A DNA stretch of 64,000 bases, taken from assembly GCA_024707305.1 (NCBI GenBank), contig JANPZZ010000012.1, positions 62,001 to 126,000 of the forward strand, read 5' to 3'. Shown piece after piece: positions 40,773 to 50,097 of this stretch. This DNA comes from Chitinophagaceae bacterium. GTDB taxonomy: Bacteria > Bacteroidota > Bacteroidia > Chitinophagales > Chitinophagaceae. The position numbers were made by a program, and so were the translations under genes. Each line of letters opens with the position of its first letter. Position 1 is the first letter of the stretch. The notes under the pieces are model-generated. The model was given only the letters and a program-made list of their open reading frames with translations, was not told the origin of the DNA and made no database searches.

Positions 40773-42446
40773 TCAGGACGCTGATCGCCCCTGCTCAATA
40801 AATTTTACAAACTCATCGCGCGTAAAACTGGAGAGGTTCCCTTCTTTTGTCAGCAGTCCTTTTTGTGCAGCCAGTACACCGTATTTAATATCATCATAAC
40901 CTTCAATGCTGTGTGCATCGGGGTTGATGGATAATAAAACGCCGTTTGCGCGTGCTTTGGCCACCCATTTCCAGTCGAGATCGAGCCGACGCGGATGCGC
41001 ATTGATTTCGAGTACAACACCCTGCGCTGCGCAGGCATCTATCAGCACTTCATGATTTACAGGATAACCTTTCCTGCTTAACAGCAGACGCCCTGTAGGA
41101 TGGCCCAAAATGCGTACATACGGGTTTGATATCGCCCGCAGCAATCTTGCCATCGCTTTCTCTTCCGTCATTTTGAGATTGCTGTGAATGGATGCAATCA
41201 CGAGGTCGAAGCTGGCGAGTACATCATCCGTGTAATCGAGGCTGCCGTCGGTGAGAATATCGCACTCAATACTTTTGAAAATACGGAACGGGTACAGCTT
41301 TTTGTTGAGCTCGTCTATTTGTTTATGCTGCTCAATAATTCTTTCTTCACTCAGGCCTTTTGCATAAGCAGCCGCTTTTGAGTGATCGGAAATCACCAGG
41401 TATTCAAATCCTTTTTGAATACAGGCAACCGCCATTTCTTCAAGACTGTTAGTACCATCGCTCCAGGTACTGTGACTGTGAATGATGCCTTTTATTTCAT
41501 TTGTTTGAATCAACGCTGCTGCAGTTGTTTCATTGAAAGAAGAAAGGATTGACGCATCGTCGCGGAGAAAGGGAGGGATATAAGGGACACCAGCCCGGTT
41601 GAAAATTTCGCGATCATCTACTCCTTCGATGTCAGTTGGTATAGCAAATTTTGCCAAAAATGTTTTTACAAAATCCGCGCTACCGGTACTACCGAATAAA
41701 CGTGCAGGTAATGGATCGAGACCGAGATTTAATCGCAGTTTCAAGCCATTTTTTAATTTGTATAAAAGTGTGGATTCAGTTTCTTCCAGTAATTCGGGCG
41801 GTTGTGCAGAATGGAATTTCGGTTTTGCAGCAGCTACATCTGCCATCACTTCAAAAGTCAATTCTTCCAATGTAAGATCCTGGCGAAGATAATCTGCCGT
41901 AACGGCTACCTTATCTGCGCCGAATAATTTTTTGAGATAGCCATCAATTTGTGGAAACAGGGTTTCCATTTCTGCATAGAGATAATGTCCCTGGTTCTGG
42001 AGATAATATTCAATTCCTTCCTGTATGTTTTGTTGCGTCTTTGCACCGAAGCCTTTGAAACGTGTGAGGCGGTTTTCATGACAGGCATATAGCAATTCAC
42101 CCAGTGATTCAATTTCCATTTCTTTCCAGATGGTATGAATCTTTTTTGGACCCAGTCCTTTTACCTGCAACATTTCGATAACTCCCGGAGGTGTGGCTGC
42201 AAGAATTTCTTCGAGTGAAGATAATTTTCCGGTGTCGAGCATTTCCATCACCTTTTGTCCCACACTTCCATTCATTCCACGCAAGGTAGGAATCACATCA
42301 CGTGGCATGGTCGACAATACGGAATCGAGTTGTTCTATGTTATAAGCTGCGATAGAATAGGTTCTCGACTTGAAAGAATTCTCCCCATGAATATCCATGA
42401 GTTTGGAAAGAAGGGCGAAGTGATCGGCGATTGCAGAATTGGTCAT
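40773..42446 (-). CDS. PolX/PHP-family protein with degenerate polymerase site
   Basis: 557 residues, normal PolX length. HhH region (LQVKGLGPKKIHTIWKEM; LTRFKGFGAKTQQNIQEGI) and a finger/palm segment precede a C-terminal PHP domain. The PHP domain keeps all its metal motifs: HSHSTWSDG, VISDHS, ECDILTDG, IASIHS, GHPTGR, EINAHPRRLD and NPDAHS. Where active family members carry GS-x-RR and DLD, this protein reads TADYLRQDLTLEELTF, and the third Asp region reads LKLRLNL. So the nucleotidyl-transferase carboxylates appear lost, while the PHP 3'-5' exonuclease or phosphatase site remains. A role in base-excision repair is plausible. Confidence 0.88.
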   Translation of the reverse strand: MTNSAIADHFALLSKLMDIHGENSFKSRTYSIAAYNIEQLDSVLSTMPRDVIPTLRGMNGSVGQKVMEMLDTGKLSSLEEILAATPPGVIEMLQVKGLGPKKIHTIWKEMEIESLGELLYACHENRLTRFKGFGAKTQQNIQEGIEYYLQNQGHYLYAEMETLFPQIDGYLKKLFGADKVAVTADYLRQDLTLEELTFEVMADVAAAKPKFHSAQPPELLEETESTLLYKLKNGLKLRLNLGLDPLPARLFGSTGSADFVKTFLAKFAIPTDIEGVDDREIFNRAGVPYIPPFLRDDASILSSFNETTAAALIQTNEIKGIIHSHSTWSDGTNSLEEMAVACIQKGFEYLVISDHSKAAAYAKGLSEERIIEQHKQIDELNKKLYPFRIFKSIECDILTDGSLDYTDDVLASFDLVIASIHSNLKMTEEKAMARLLRAISNPYVRILGHPTGRLLLSRKGYPVNHEVLIDACAAQGVVLEINAHPRRLDLDWKWVAKARANGVLLSINPDAHSIEGYDDIKYGVLAAQKGLLTKEGNLSSFTRDEFVKFIEQGRSAS

Positions 42447-42483
42447 GGGTTGTGTAATTGAGAAGTCGGGTGATTACAGAATG

Positions 42484-42491
42484 CAAAAGTA
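42484..42491 (-). promoter_or_regulatory. Bacteroidota -7 element before PolX gene
   Basis: The minus strand reads TACTTTTG (TAnnTTTG), 38 bp ahead of the ATG at 42446. Confidence 0.45.
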
Positions 42492-42535
42492 ACCATGAGG
42501 GGATATATCTTTTCCAGTGTAGGGGGTATGTAAAA

Positions 42536-42563
42536 GAAAAAGTCCCGGCGGTTGCCAGGACTT
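42536..42563 (-). terminator. Intrinsic terminator after H1-like gene
   Basis: On the minus strand AGTCCTGGC-AACC-GCCGGGACT forms a 9-bp stem (one G-T) followed by TTTTTCTTTT, 25 bp after the stop of the small lysine-rich gene. Confidence 0.85.
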
Positions 42564-42587
42564 TCTATTACTTCAAGAAATAATAAA

Positions 42588-42719
42588 TTATTTCTTTTTA
42601 GCTGCTTTCTTCTTAGGAGCGGCTTTTTTAGCTGCTTTTTTCTTTGGAGCTGCTTTTTTCTTAACCGCTGCTTTCTTTTTAGGAGCTGCTTTTTTAGCGG
42701 CTTTTTTCTTTGTTGCCAT
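42588..42719 (-). CDS. Tiny histone H1-like Lys/Ala-rich protein
   Basis: 43 residues from ATG 42719 to TAA 42588, made of MATKKK then repeats of KKAAPKKKAA and KKAAVKKKAAP types: about half lysine, a third alanine, with prolines spaced every 9-11 residues. This resembles the C-terminal tail of eukaryotic H1 and the small nucleoid proteins (Hc1/AlgP-like) found in several bacteria, and would bind DNA by charge. The gene has its own terminator and lies in the 378-bp space after L27. A Cys/Phe-rich opposite-strand reading of the same bases is a shadow. Confidence 0.8.
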   Translation of the reverse strand: MATKKKAAKKAAPKKKAAVKKKAAPKKKAAKKAAPKKKAAKKK

Positions 42720-42824
42720 TTTTGTAGAATTTAATGTTTAGTAAAATGGGTTATCAATAGTAAAAATAATAATTATTTTATACTACCCAAATTTTTTTTC
42801 CACAAAAAATAGCAAACCAACAAA

Positions 42825-43094
42825 TTAGGCCTCAGCTGCTACTTGTTCTGCTACTGAAACATAAGTGCGGTTGTTTCTTCCTTTACGGAATTCAACAACA
42901 CCGTCACTCAATGCAAACAGTGTATAGTCTTTACCAACACCTACGTTTTTACCAGGATGATAAACGGTACCGCGCTGACGCACGATAATGTTTCCGGCAA
43001 TAGCAGGTTGACCACCGAAGATCTTTACTCCGAGACGTTTGCTCTGTGAGTCGCGACCATTCTTTACACTACCTTCTCCTTTCTTATGTGCCAT
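42825..43094 (-). CDS. rpmA: 50S ribosomal protein L27
   Basis: 89 residues beginning [20 protein letters not shown], with [20 protein letters not shown] and [19 protein letters not shown], the unmistakable L27 pattern. It is a large-subunit protein with its N-terminal tail at the peptidyl-transferase centre. No Firmicutes-type N-terminal cleavage extension. It follows rplU after 103 bp on the same strand, the conserved L21-L27 order. Intact. Confidence 0.97.
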   Translation of the reverse strand: MAHKKGEGSVKNGRDSQSKRLGVKIFGGQPAIAGNIIVRQRGTVYHPGKNVGVGKDYTLFALSDGVVEFRKGRNNRTYVSVAEQVAAEA

Positions 43095-43197
43095 TGTATA
43101 GAGAGTTTAAAGTTTTTTGTTTTTGTTTATCGTTGTTTGTTTTTGAGGTTGATGAGATAATTCATATTTCATCATTCATCAAAAACAAAGAACCAGC

Positions 43198-43497
43198 TTA
43201 TGCACTCAGGTTAGTAACCTTGATTTTAGTATAGGCTGTACGGTGTCCTTTCTTTTTGTGGAAACCTTTTCTTCTTTTTTGTTTGTAGGCAATCACGGTA
43301 TCACCTTTAACGTGATCCAGGATTTCAGCCTGTACTTTTGCATTGGTAGAGCCAACGCTTAATTTACCATCGGCATCAACAAGCAAAACTTCCAGTTCTA
43401 CTTTGTCACCGGCGTTACCGCCCAGGTGGGGAACAAACAGGGTTTGATCTTTCTCTACTTTGAACTGTTGTCCGGCTACTTTTATTACAGCTATCAT
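43198..43497 (-). CDS. rplU: 50S ribosomal protein L21
   Basis: 99 residues: MIAVIKVAGQQFKVEKDQTL, VLLVDADGKLSVG, and YKQKRRKGFHKKKGHRTAYT, the conserved rRNA-binding end of L21. First gene of the L21-L27 operon, with a well-formed Bacteroidota promoter immediately upstream. The protein is acidic in the middle and strongly basic at the C-terminus as usual. Intact. Confidence 0.97.
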   Translation of the reverse strand: MIAVIKVAGQQFKVEKDQTLFVPHLGGNAGDKVELEVLLVDADGKLSVGSTNAKVQAEILDHVKGDTVIAYKQKRRKGFHKKKGHRTAYTKIKVTNLSA

Positions 43498-43515
43498 AAT
43501 CTGAAATTAGGGATG

Positions 43516-43545
43516 CAAAGGTAAGGGGAAATATTGAAGTCACAA
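43516..43545 (-). promoter_or_regulatory. Bacteroidota promoter of rplU-rpmA
   Basis: Minus strand TTG (43543-43545), a 19-base spacer and TACCTTTG (43516-43523): both elements of the Bacteroidota housekeeping consensus at the right distance, 19 bp ahead of the rplU ATG. It is the best promoter match in the window. Confidence 0.75.
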
Positions 43546-43611
43546 ACAGGTTGTCAAAGTTTTATCTGTGTTAATTTACCGATCTTGTTTACCTGTTCCT
43601 TTATCTTTGTT

Positions 43612-43619
43612 TATTCGGG
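43612..43619 (+). promoter_or_regulatory. Bacteroidota -7 element before GH3 gene
   Basis: TATCTTTG (TAnnTTTG) with a TTG 24 bases upstream, giving a leader of about 85 bases before the GH3 start. A second, oppositely oriented TATCTTTG (43667-43674, minus) lies inside that leader. Confidence 0.5.
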
Positions 43620-43709
43620 TGGCCGATAAGCAGCGGCAACACCCCGAGACCCGCGCTGCGGGAATGCAAAGATAGGACAAATTTTATCGGGTATTTAAAC
43701 TACTAGTCG

Positions 43710-45206
43710 TTGAAAATCAAATCAATACTAGCGAAACCGTTCGCTTCCTATATCTATAAGGGGATCCGAAAAGGCATGGGCACAGCCCTGGCCGATCAGG
43801 ACGCCATCCTGAAAATGTTGATCCGCGAAGGCCGGAAAACGGTGTATGGAAAAGAAACCGGCCTGGATAAATTGGGCAAATATGATGAATTTAAGCAGGC
43901 AGTGCCCATCCGGGATTACGAGCAGCTGCGCCCTTATATCGACCAGGTGAAGGAGGGAAAACACAATGTTTTGTGGAAAGGGAAACCCATCTATTTCGCC
44001 AAAACTTCGGGTACAACCAGCGGCACCAAGTATATTCCTATTACAAAAGACAGTATCGACAACCATATTAATACAGCACGGAATGCGCTGCTTTGTTATA
44101 TGGCCGAAACGGGAAATACGCGGTTTGCCGACGGAAAAATGATTTTTCTCTCGGGGTCTCCCGAGTTGGAGCGCGTGGGAGGAATTCCTACGGGTCGCTT
44201 GAGTGGGATCGTGAATCACCATGTGCCACGTTACCTGCGTACGAACCAGCTCCCTTCTTACGAAACCAATTGTATTGAAGACTGGGAAACCAAACTCGGC
44301 AAAATAGTGGAGGAAACGATCAATAAGGATATGACGCTGATCTCGGGTATTCCACCGTGGATGCAGATGTATTTCGACGAGTTGATGAAGCGGACCCAGA
44401 AGAAAGTAGGGGATATATTTCCAAACTTCAGTGTGATGGTGCAGGGTGGCGTAAACTTCGAACCCTATCGCGCGAAGTTGCTGGAAAGTATTGGCCGCAA
44501 AGTGGATACCATCGAACTATTCCCTGCCAGCGAAGGCTTCTTTGCCTTTCAGGACACGCAAAAAGCGGAAGGACTGCTTTTGAATACCAATAGCGGCATC
44601 TTTTTTGAGTTTGTGCCGGCCGGTGAGATACACAATGAAAACCCGACACGTTTGTCGCTGCATGAGGTAAAACTGGGTGAGAACTACGCTGTTATCATTA
44701 ACAGCAACGCCGGACTCTGGGGATATAACCTGGGTGATACGGTAAAATTCGTTTCACTCAACCCTTATCGCCTCGTGGTGACGGGAAGAACCAAACATTT
44801 TATTTCTGCCTTCGGCGAACACGTAATAGGAGAGGAAGTGGAATATAGCCTGTTGAAAGCTGCTGCAGAAGAGAATGTACGCATTACCGAATTTACCGTA
44901 GCACCCTATGTGAGCGAAGGGGAAGGAAAATCATATCACGAATGGTTTATTGAATTTGAAAATAAACCCGAGAACATGCAGGCGTTTGCCGATAAAGTAG
45001 AAGAGAACCTGCGAAATAAAAATGTGTATTACGACGACCTGATAACCGGTAATATTTTACGTCCGCTGAAGCTTACACCCGTGAGGAAAAATGGGTTCAT
45101 TGATTATATGAAATCCATTGGCAAACTGGGTGGGCAAAACAAAGTGCCACGTTTAAGCAATGACCGAAAAATTGCGGAAGTGCTGGAACAGTGGAAGGAA
45201 TCATGA
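43710..45206 (+). CDS. GH3-family acyl-adenylate-forming enzyme
   Basis: 498 residues from TTG 43710; a stop lies two codons upstream. Adenylation motifs of the GH3 family are present: YFAKTSGTTSGTKYIPITKD, ELFPASEGFFAFQ, GLWGYNLGDTVKFVS and TGRTKHFISAFGEHVIGEEV. GH3 enzymes adenylate a carboxylic acid and join it to an amine or amino acid; in plants they conjugate auxin and jasmonate. Bacterial members are common in Bacteroidota but their substrates are largely unknown. It lies divergent from rplU and 48 bp ahead of dxr, possibly sharing its transcript. Confidence 0.9.
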   Translation: MKIKSILAKPFASYIYKGIRKGMGTALADQDAILKMLIREGRKTVYGKETGLDKLGKYDEFKQAVPIRDYEQLRPYIDQVKEGKHNVLWKGKPIYFAKTSGTTSGTKYIPITKDSIDNHINTARNALLCYMAETGNTRFADGKMIFLSGSPELERVGGIPTGRLSGIVNHHVPRYLRTNQLPSYETNCIEDWETKLGKIVEETINKDMTLISGIPPWMQMYFDELMKRTQKKVGDIFPNFSVMVQGGVNFEPYRAKLLESIGRKVDTIELFPASEGFFAFQDTQKAEGLLLNTNSGIFFEFVPAGEIHNENPTRLSLHEVKLGENYAVIINSNAGLWGYNLGDTVKFVSLNPYRLVVTGRTKHFISAFGEHVIGEEVEYSLLKAAAEENVRITEFTVAPYVSEGEGKSYHEWFIEFENKPENMQAFADKVEENLRNKNVYYDDLITGNILRPLKLTPVRKNGFIDYMKSIGKLGGQNKVPRLSNDRKIAEVLEQWKES

Positions 45207-45254
45207 AAAAGAAGGCAGCAATGTCTTATCTTTTCAACGAATCAGAACAGATCC

Positions 45255-46463
45255 ATGACTGATAAACACAAATCACAGAAGACTGTTGAGGGCACGCCAT
45301 CTGATATGGCGCGGCGCCGGATTGCGGTGTTTGGTTCCACGGGTTCAATCGGAACGCAGGCATTGGAAGTCATTGCCGCGAACCCCAACCTGTTTAGCGC
45401 CGAAATTCTCACGGCCCAGTCAAACGATGAATTGCTGGTAAAACAGGCACTGAAATTTCAACCCAACCTCGTTGTAATTGGCGACGAGAAAAAATATGAA
45501 AAGGTAAAAGCGGGTCTTGCTGCCACCGACATCAAAGTCTTTGCCGGCGAAAAGGCACTGGAAGAAGCGGCGGGTATGGATTGTTATGATCTGATGCTGG
45601 CAGCGATTGTGGGATATGCAGGACTGCGCCCCACATTGCAGGCTATTCGCCAGGGTAAACCCGTTGCGCTGGCCAATAAAGAAACGCTTGTTGTTGCCGG
45701 CGACATTGTGATCAAAACCGCCGTTGAAAACCGGGTGCCAATTATTCCTGTTGACTCAGAACATTCAGCGATTTTTCAATGTCTTGTTGGTGAAACGCGC
45801 AACAAGATTGAGAAAATAGTTCTTACCGCATCGGGCGGCCCATTCCTTGGCCGTAAACCGAATTACCTGGTGAATGTAAAACGCGAGCATGCGTTGCAAC
45901 ATCCCAACTGGAGTATGGGGGCCAAGATTTCGATCGATTCTGCCACTTTAATGAATAAAGGGCTGGAGATGATTGAAGCAAAATGGCTGTTTAATCTGGA
46001 ACCCGACCAGATACAGGTGGTGATACATCCGCAGAGCATCATCCATAGCATGGTGCAGTTTGAAGATGGCAGTATAAAAGCGCAGATGGGATTGCCGGAT
46101 ATGAAGTTGCCCATCCAATACGGTTTATCCTTTCCGCAACGGATCCCCAACCAGTTTCCACGTCTCGACTTCCGTAAGTTCAACACACTTACGTTTGAAG
46201 AACCAGACATGCGCACCTTCCGCAACCTGGGTCTTGCGATTGAAGCATTGGAGAAAGGCGGCAACCTGGCGGCGATAATGAATGCGGCGAATGAAATTGC
46301 GGTGTATGCTTTTTTGCGCAACCGGGTAAACTTTCTCGACATGACCGACGTGATCGAGAAAACCATGCATAAAATACCATTCATCAAAGAGCCCACACTG
46401 GAAGAATACCTGGAAAGCGATGGCGAAGCAAGAAGTTATGCCGCGGACCTCATCAAACTCTAA
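45255..46463 (+). CDS. dxr: 1-deoxy-D-xylulose 5-phosphate reductoisomerase
   Basis: 402 residues; the conserved part starts at MARRRIAVFGSTGSIGTQAL (ATG 45306), so the first 17 residues from 45255 may be an over-long start. NADPH-binding GSTGSIG; NKETLVVAGDIV; catalytic metal and substrate residues in PVDSEHSAIFQC, ASGGPFLGR and MNKGLEMIEAKWLF. It converts DXP to MEP, the committed step of non-mevalonate isoprenoid synthesis. It is followed by rseP after 96 bp, the common dxr-rseP pairing. Confidence 0.95.
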   Translation: MTDKHKSQKTVEGTPSDMARRRIAVFGSTGSIGTQALEVIAANPNLFSAEILTAQSNDELLVKQALKFQPNLVVIGDEKKYEKVKAGLAATDIKVFAGEKALEEAAGMDCYDLMLAAIVGYAGLRPTLQAIRQGKPVALANKETLVVAGDIVIKTAVENRVPIIPVDSEHSAIFQCLVGETRNKIEKIVLTASGGPFLGRKPNYLVNVKREHALQHPNWSMGAKISIDSATLMNKGLEMIEAKWLFNLEPDQIQVVIHPQSIIHSMVQFEDGSIKAQMGLPDMKLPIQYGLSFPQRIPNQFPRLDFRKFNTLTFEEPDMRTFRNLGLAIEALEKGGNLAAIMNAANEIAVYAFLRNRVNFLDMTDVIEKTMHKIPFIKEPTLEEYLESDGEARSYAADLIKL

Positions 46464-46559
46464 TTCCGTTGAAACCCTGCGGTCTCCGGAACGGTTTGCA
46501 GGAATTCAGAATCCGGGTTAAAAATCAGATATTTGCAATCTTGAAATTTTTTAGACATT

Positions 46560-47931
46560 ATGTTTTTATTGAAAATAGATTGGGGTGGAGTAGGTGTGCA
46601 GGCTGGGCAGCTGTTGCTGGCATTGTCGATATTGATCATCCTTCACGAGTTTGGCCATTATATTACTGCGCGTTGGTTTGGTTGCCGTGTTGAAAAATTC
46701 TTTCTCTTTTTTGATCCCTGGTTTGCGTTGGTGAAAAAGAAAGTGGGCGATACAATTTATGGTATAGGCTGGCTGCCGCTGGGTGGTTATGTAAAGATTT
46801 CGGGTATGATCGACGAGAGCATGGATAAAGAAGCCATGAAGCAACCCGCAAAGCCTTATGAGTTTCGTAGCAAACCCGCCTGGCAGCGATTGATCATCAT
46901 GCTAGGTGGTATCATCATGAACGTGCTGGTGGCATTTGTTGTATATGCATTTGTGTTGATGATCTGGGGCGAACGTCGTACACCCATGAACACCGTGAAG
47001 GAAGGAATCTGGATCCGCGACAGCCTGATGTATGAAATTGGTTTGCGTAATGGCGACCAGATTAAAGCGATCAATGGTGAGCCCGTTACTTATTTCGAGC
47101 GCCTGGGTGCCGATGTAATCATGGGAAAAAATATTGACCTGGTTCGTGACGGGAAAGAAGTACATCTTGAATTACCCACACGTTTGATTGGAATGTTGGT
47201 GGAGAATAAAAAAGAAAAGAAGGTATTTGTTTCACCAACGCCTGTCGACAATCGTGGGAGAATATTCGGAAAAAGACTCTTCCTTTGCGAATGTTGCGGG
47301 TTTACGACATAGAGATCAGATTCTCGCCGTTGATGGCACGCCGGTTCATTATTATGATGAGATCATTCCGTTGGTAGGTAAAAAGTCAGGAAGCCAGGTT
47401 GAGTTAACTGTATTAAGAGGAACGGATACGCTTAATATCACCAGTAAAGTGAGCGAAGCGGGCCTCGCAGGTATTCCTTATTTAAGTGATAAAGAAAACC
47501 AGGAACTGGGCTATTATAGAACAGATGTAAAGAAGTATGGCTTCTTCGCATCATTCCCTGCAGCGGTACGTAAAACAGGCGAAACCCTGCAGAATTATAT
47601 CGATCAGTTTAAGATCATCCTGAATCCCGAAACAGAAGGGTATAAGGCTGTAGGTGGATTTAAAGCGATTGGTTCTGTGTTCCCCACGGTTTGGGATTGG
47701 GAATCGTTTTGGAATATCACGGCATTTTTGTCGGTTATCCTGGCCTTTATGAACTTATTACCTATTCCTGCGTTAGATGGTGGGCACGTGATGTTCACGC
47801 TTTATGAAATGATCAGCGGCCGCAAACCGAATGAAAAATTCCTGGAATACGCGCAGATGGTGGGAATGGTGCTGTTGTTGTTGTTGATGCTGTATGCGAA
47901 TGGGAATGATTGGTTTGGATGGGGAAGCTAG
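46560..47931 (+). CDS. rseP: RIP metalloprotease RseP (one frameshift)
   Basis: About 457 residues. The first span contains the zinc motif LIILHEFGHYITARWF, and the last spans have NLLPIPALDGGHVMF (LDG motif supplying the third ligand). Between them is a PDZ pair (GLRNGDQIKAINGEPV; NVAGLRHRDQILAVDGTP) with GGIIMNVLVAFVVYAFVL in the second span. The frame shifts near 47245, not in a homopolymer; skipping one base joins the halves as TPVTIVGEYSEKDSSF. It cleaves anti-sigma factors and signal-peptide remnants inside the inner membrane. A repeat tract starts directly at its stop. Confidence 0.92.
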
Positions 47932-48119
47932 AGAGAGAATGGGAAAATGGGAAAATGGGAAAATGTGAAAATGAGGAAATGAGGAAATGATGTGGCAATG
48001 TGATAATATGGTAATGTGACAATGAAGAATCAAGAAATGCAAGAACAATGTGGTGATGTGATAATGTGGTGATGTGATAATAGAACAATGTGATGATGTG
48101 ATAATGAGACGGTGTGAAA
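47932..48119. repeat. Long short-word repeat tract after rseP
   Basis: About 190 bp of drifting words: GGGAAAAT, GTGAAAATGAGGAAATGA, GTGGCAATGTGATAATATGG, then GTGGTGATGTGATAATG. It starts at the rseP stop codon and is the largest tract in the window. The unit is 6-9 bp, always G/A-rich with T at the ATG position. Confidence 0.9.
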
Positions 48120-48230
48120 AAGGAGTATGGATTTTTGTAACTGTTTTATTAGAGCGAATTGAATAAATGAACGACCAGGTGAATTTGTAAATAGAAAAAA
48201 GTGAAAATCAAAAATGAGACTTCAGCACCA

Positions 48231-48274
48231 TTTCTCATTTTCACATTTACATATTTTCACATTTTCACATTTTT
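48231..48274. repeat. Inverted short-word tract before tmRNA
   Basis: TTCTCATTTTCACATTTACA and further TTTTCACATT words, complementary in type to the tract 110 bp to the left. It ends 30 bp before tmRNA. Confidence 0.85.
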
Positions 48275-48303
48275 CTCTGCTCTAGGGTCTGTTAACCCGC
48301 AAT

Positions 48304-48673
48304 GGGGCTGCACTGGTTTTGACAGCGTAGATCTTTGAAAGTGTAAGCATGCCGAGCGTTGGATAATTAGCTCGTAAATCTGAATATTCAAACCATAAAT
48401 GGCAATACTCAGTATGCCATGGCTGCCTAATCAGTGATTAAGTAGTCATTTGGGCCGCCGGGCCGGTTGTTCTGTTACCACGCCCCGCCGCCGACTTAAA
48501 AACAAAACAGGATGCTGTAACCGAAGGCTGTGACGGTTGCAAAAGACGATCCAGCTAAGTGCGATATTGGTTTGTTCATGTCCTGTATCGCGCCGACAAT
48601 TAATCATGAAATAAGCATGTAGAAAGCTTTTGGAGAATATGTTTGGACAGGGGTTCGACTCCCCTCAGCTCCA
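48304..48673 (+). ncRNA. ssrA: tmRNA (SsrA)
   Basis: 370 nt. The tRNA-like ends pair: GGGGCTG (48304) with CAGCTCC (to 48672), and the T arm reads GGGGTTCGACTCCCC. The tag frame reads GGC-AAT-ACT-CAG-TAT-GCC-ATG-GCT-GCC-TAA, giving GNTQYAMAA, a normal Bacteroidota-style degron ending AMAA. tmRNA with SmpB releases stalled ribosomes and tags the nascent chain for proteolysis. It lies immediately left of an integrase gene, a classical attachment-site position. Confidence 0.96.
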
Positions 48674-48677
48674 CTTA

Positions 48678-48726
48678 AGGCCCTGATTGTCAATAAAAGA
48701 TTATTGATTCTCAGGGCTTTTCTTTT
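48678..48726 (+). terminator. Intrinsic terminator of tmRNA
   Basis: GGCCCTGA ... TCAGGGCTTTTCTTTT with an additional inner pairing CAATAA/TTATTG, starting 5 bp after the tmRNA 3' end. Confidence 0.9.
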
Positions 48727-48807
48727 CTTATTTCTACATAAGATAACATACATTTACGCAAAATAGCCCCTAATTTTAGCCCCCAAAGCCCCCAATAACC
48801 CCTAATT

Positions 48808-49915
48808 ATGGCAACCATCAGTTTCGAATTAAGAGCGTTCGAAGATCGCCACGGACTAAGACAGCTTCGCATCGTAATACGTGATAAAAAAAAAGCGGAC
48901 ATACTTGCCGGTTGCAGTGAAGTTGCCTGCAGAGGACTGGGATCAAAAGTTGCAGAAAATAAAATCTTCACATCCTCAGCATGGTGTTATAAACAACATC
49001 TTACGCCTGAAGATTGCAGAACTGAATACTAAGTTTGCCGAAACCGAATTGTCAAAAGGTAAGGTAGATGTTGCCGAAGCCCTGGGACGTGAGGTAAAGA
49101 AAATCACTTTCCGTGAGTTTGCAACAAACTGTTTGGAAGTATGGCAAAGGAAGTTTTCCGTGGCAACAATGAAAGCGTATCGATCGATGTTCCTGAAGGC
49201 TATCGAATTTGATCCGAAAGTGCACCTGGAAGATATTACACCTGAATGGCTTGCCCGGTATGAAGCGTACAGCAGGGAGAGTTGCAACGATGCCGGCGCT
49301 TTGAAACGTGTGGCATTCATCAGCGTTGTGGTCAAAGAGGGAATACGGCAAGGTAAAATAGACCGGGATCCATTTGTCATCTATAAGAAACCACCGAAAA
49401 AGAATCCAGCACGGGAATGGTTGACATCTGAAGAACTAGCCAGGGTGGAGAAACTTGTTGAGAAGAACAAAAGCGACATCATTAAACGGACAGGTACATG
49501 GTTCCTTCTTGCATGTTACACAGGTCTGAGATATTCAGACATCGAAACCTTCAACCACAAAAAGGCGATCCGGGACGGACGATTGATTCTCTACACACAA
49601 AAGACAGGTGAAGTGGTGAGCATCAAAATTACCGGGAAAATGAAAAAGTACCTGGAACTGTCGGCGAAGGTTGGCGCAATCTACACGAATCAGAAAGCGA
49701 ATCAATACCTGAAGGCCGTGGCACAACTGGCAGGTATTGATAAGAAAATAACGTTCCACATGGCACGCCACACGTTTGCGGTCCAGTGTGCGAACCGTGG
49801 GATCAGCCAGGAGGTGACCAGTAAATTACTCGGGCATTCAGACCTGAAAACGACGGACATCTACTACAAGATTACCAACCTTCGCATTGATCAGGAAATG
49901 AAGAAGTGGGGGTAG
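48808..49915 (+). CDS. Tyrosine recombinase/integrase (one frameshift)
   Basis: About 368 residues. It starts MATISFELRAFEDRHGLRQL. The frame breaks in the A9 run 48886-48894 and resumes as RTYLPVAVKLPAEDWDQKLQ. An N-terminal Arm-like region is followed by a SAM-like core-binding domain (TFREFATNCLEVWQRKF). The catalytic domain has Arg in CYTGLRYSDIETF, H-x-x-R-H in HMARHTFAVQC, and Tyr in LGHSDLKTTDIYYKI. It resembles integrases of Bacteroidota mobile elements. It starts 135 bp behind tmRNA, so the tmRNA 3' end is a probable attB. No second copy of the tmRNA 3' end was noticed to the right. Confidence 0.9.
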
Positions 49916-50097
49916 TCTATAAATGTTGACTTGATTTTTCAGCATTCGAAGCGTTTTCCTTCTTTTCTATTGTGTTTTTTCTCGCTTGGAGTTTTAAGTT
50001 GGTGTATGAAATCGTAGCGTATGAGGCGGTGCACGAAAGCTCTATCTCAGCGTTTCCAAGAAACCATGTTTCAGTATCAGGCAAACCTTCGATGACG

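Noticed and set aside
42552..42734. A 60-codon Cys/Phe-rich reading frame on the plus strand
   Set aside because: It is the complement of the Lys/Ala-rich H1-like gene; the composition is explained entirely by AAA/GCT codons opposite.
48886..48894. Programmed frameshifting in the integrase at an A9 slippery run
   Set aside because: Dozens of other genes here break in homopolymers, so an error is simpler; nothing resembling a downstream stimulatory structure was noted.
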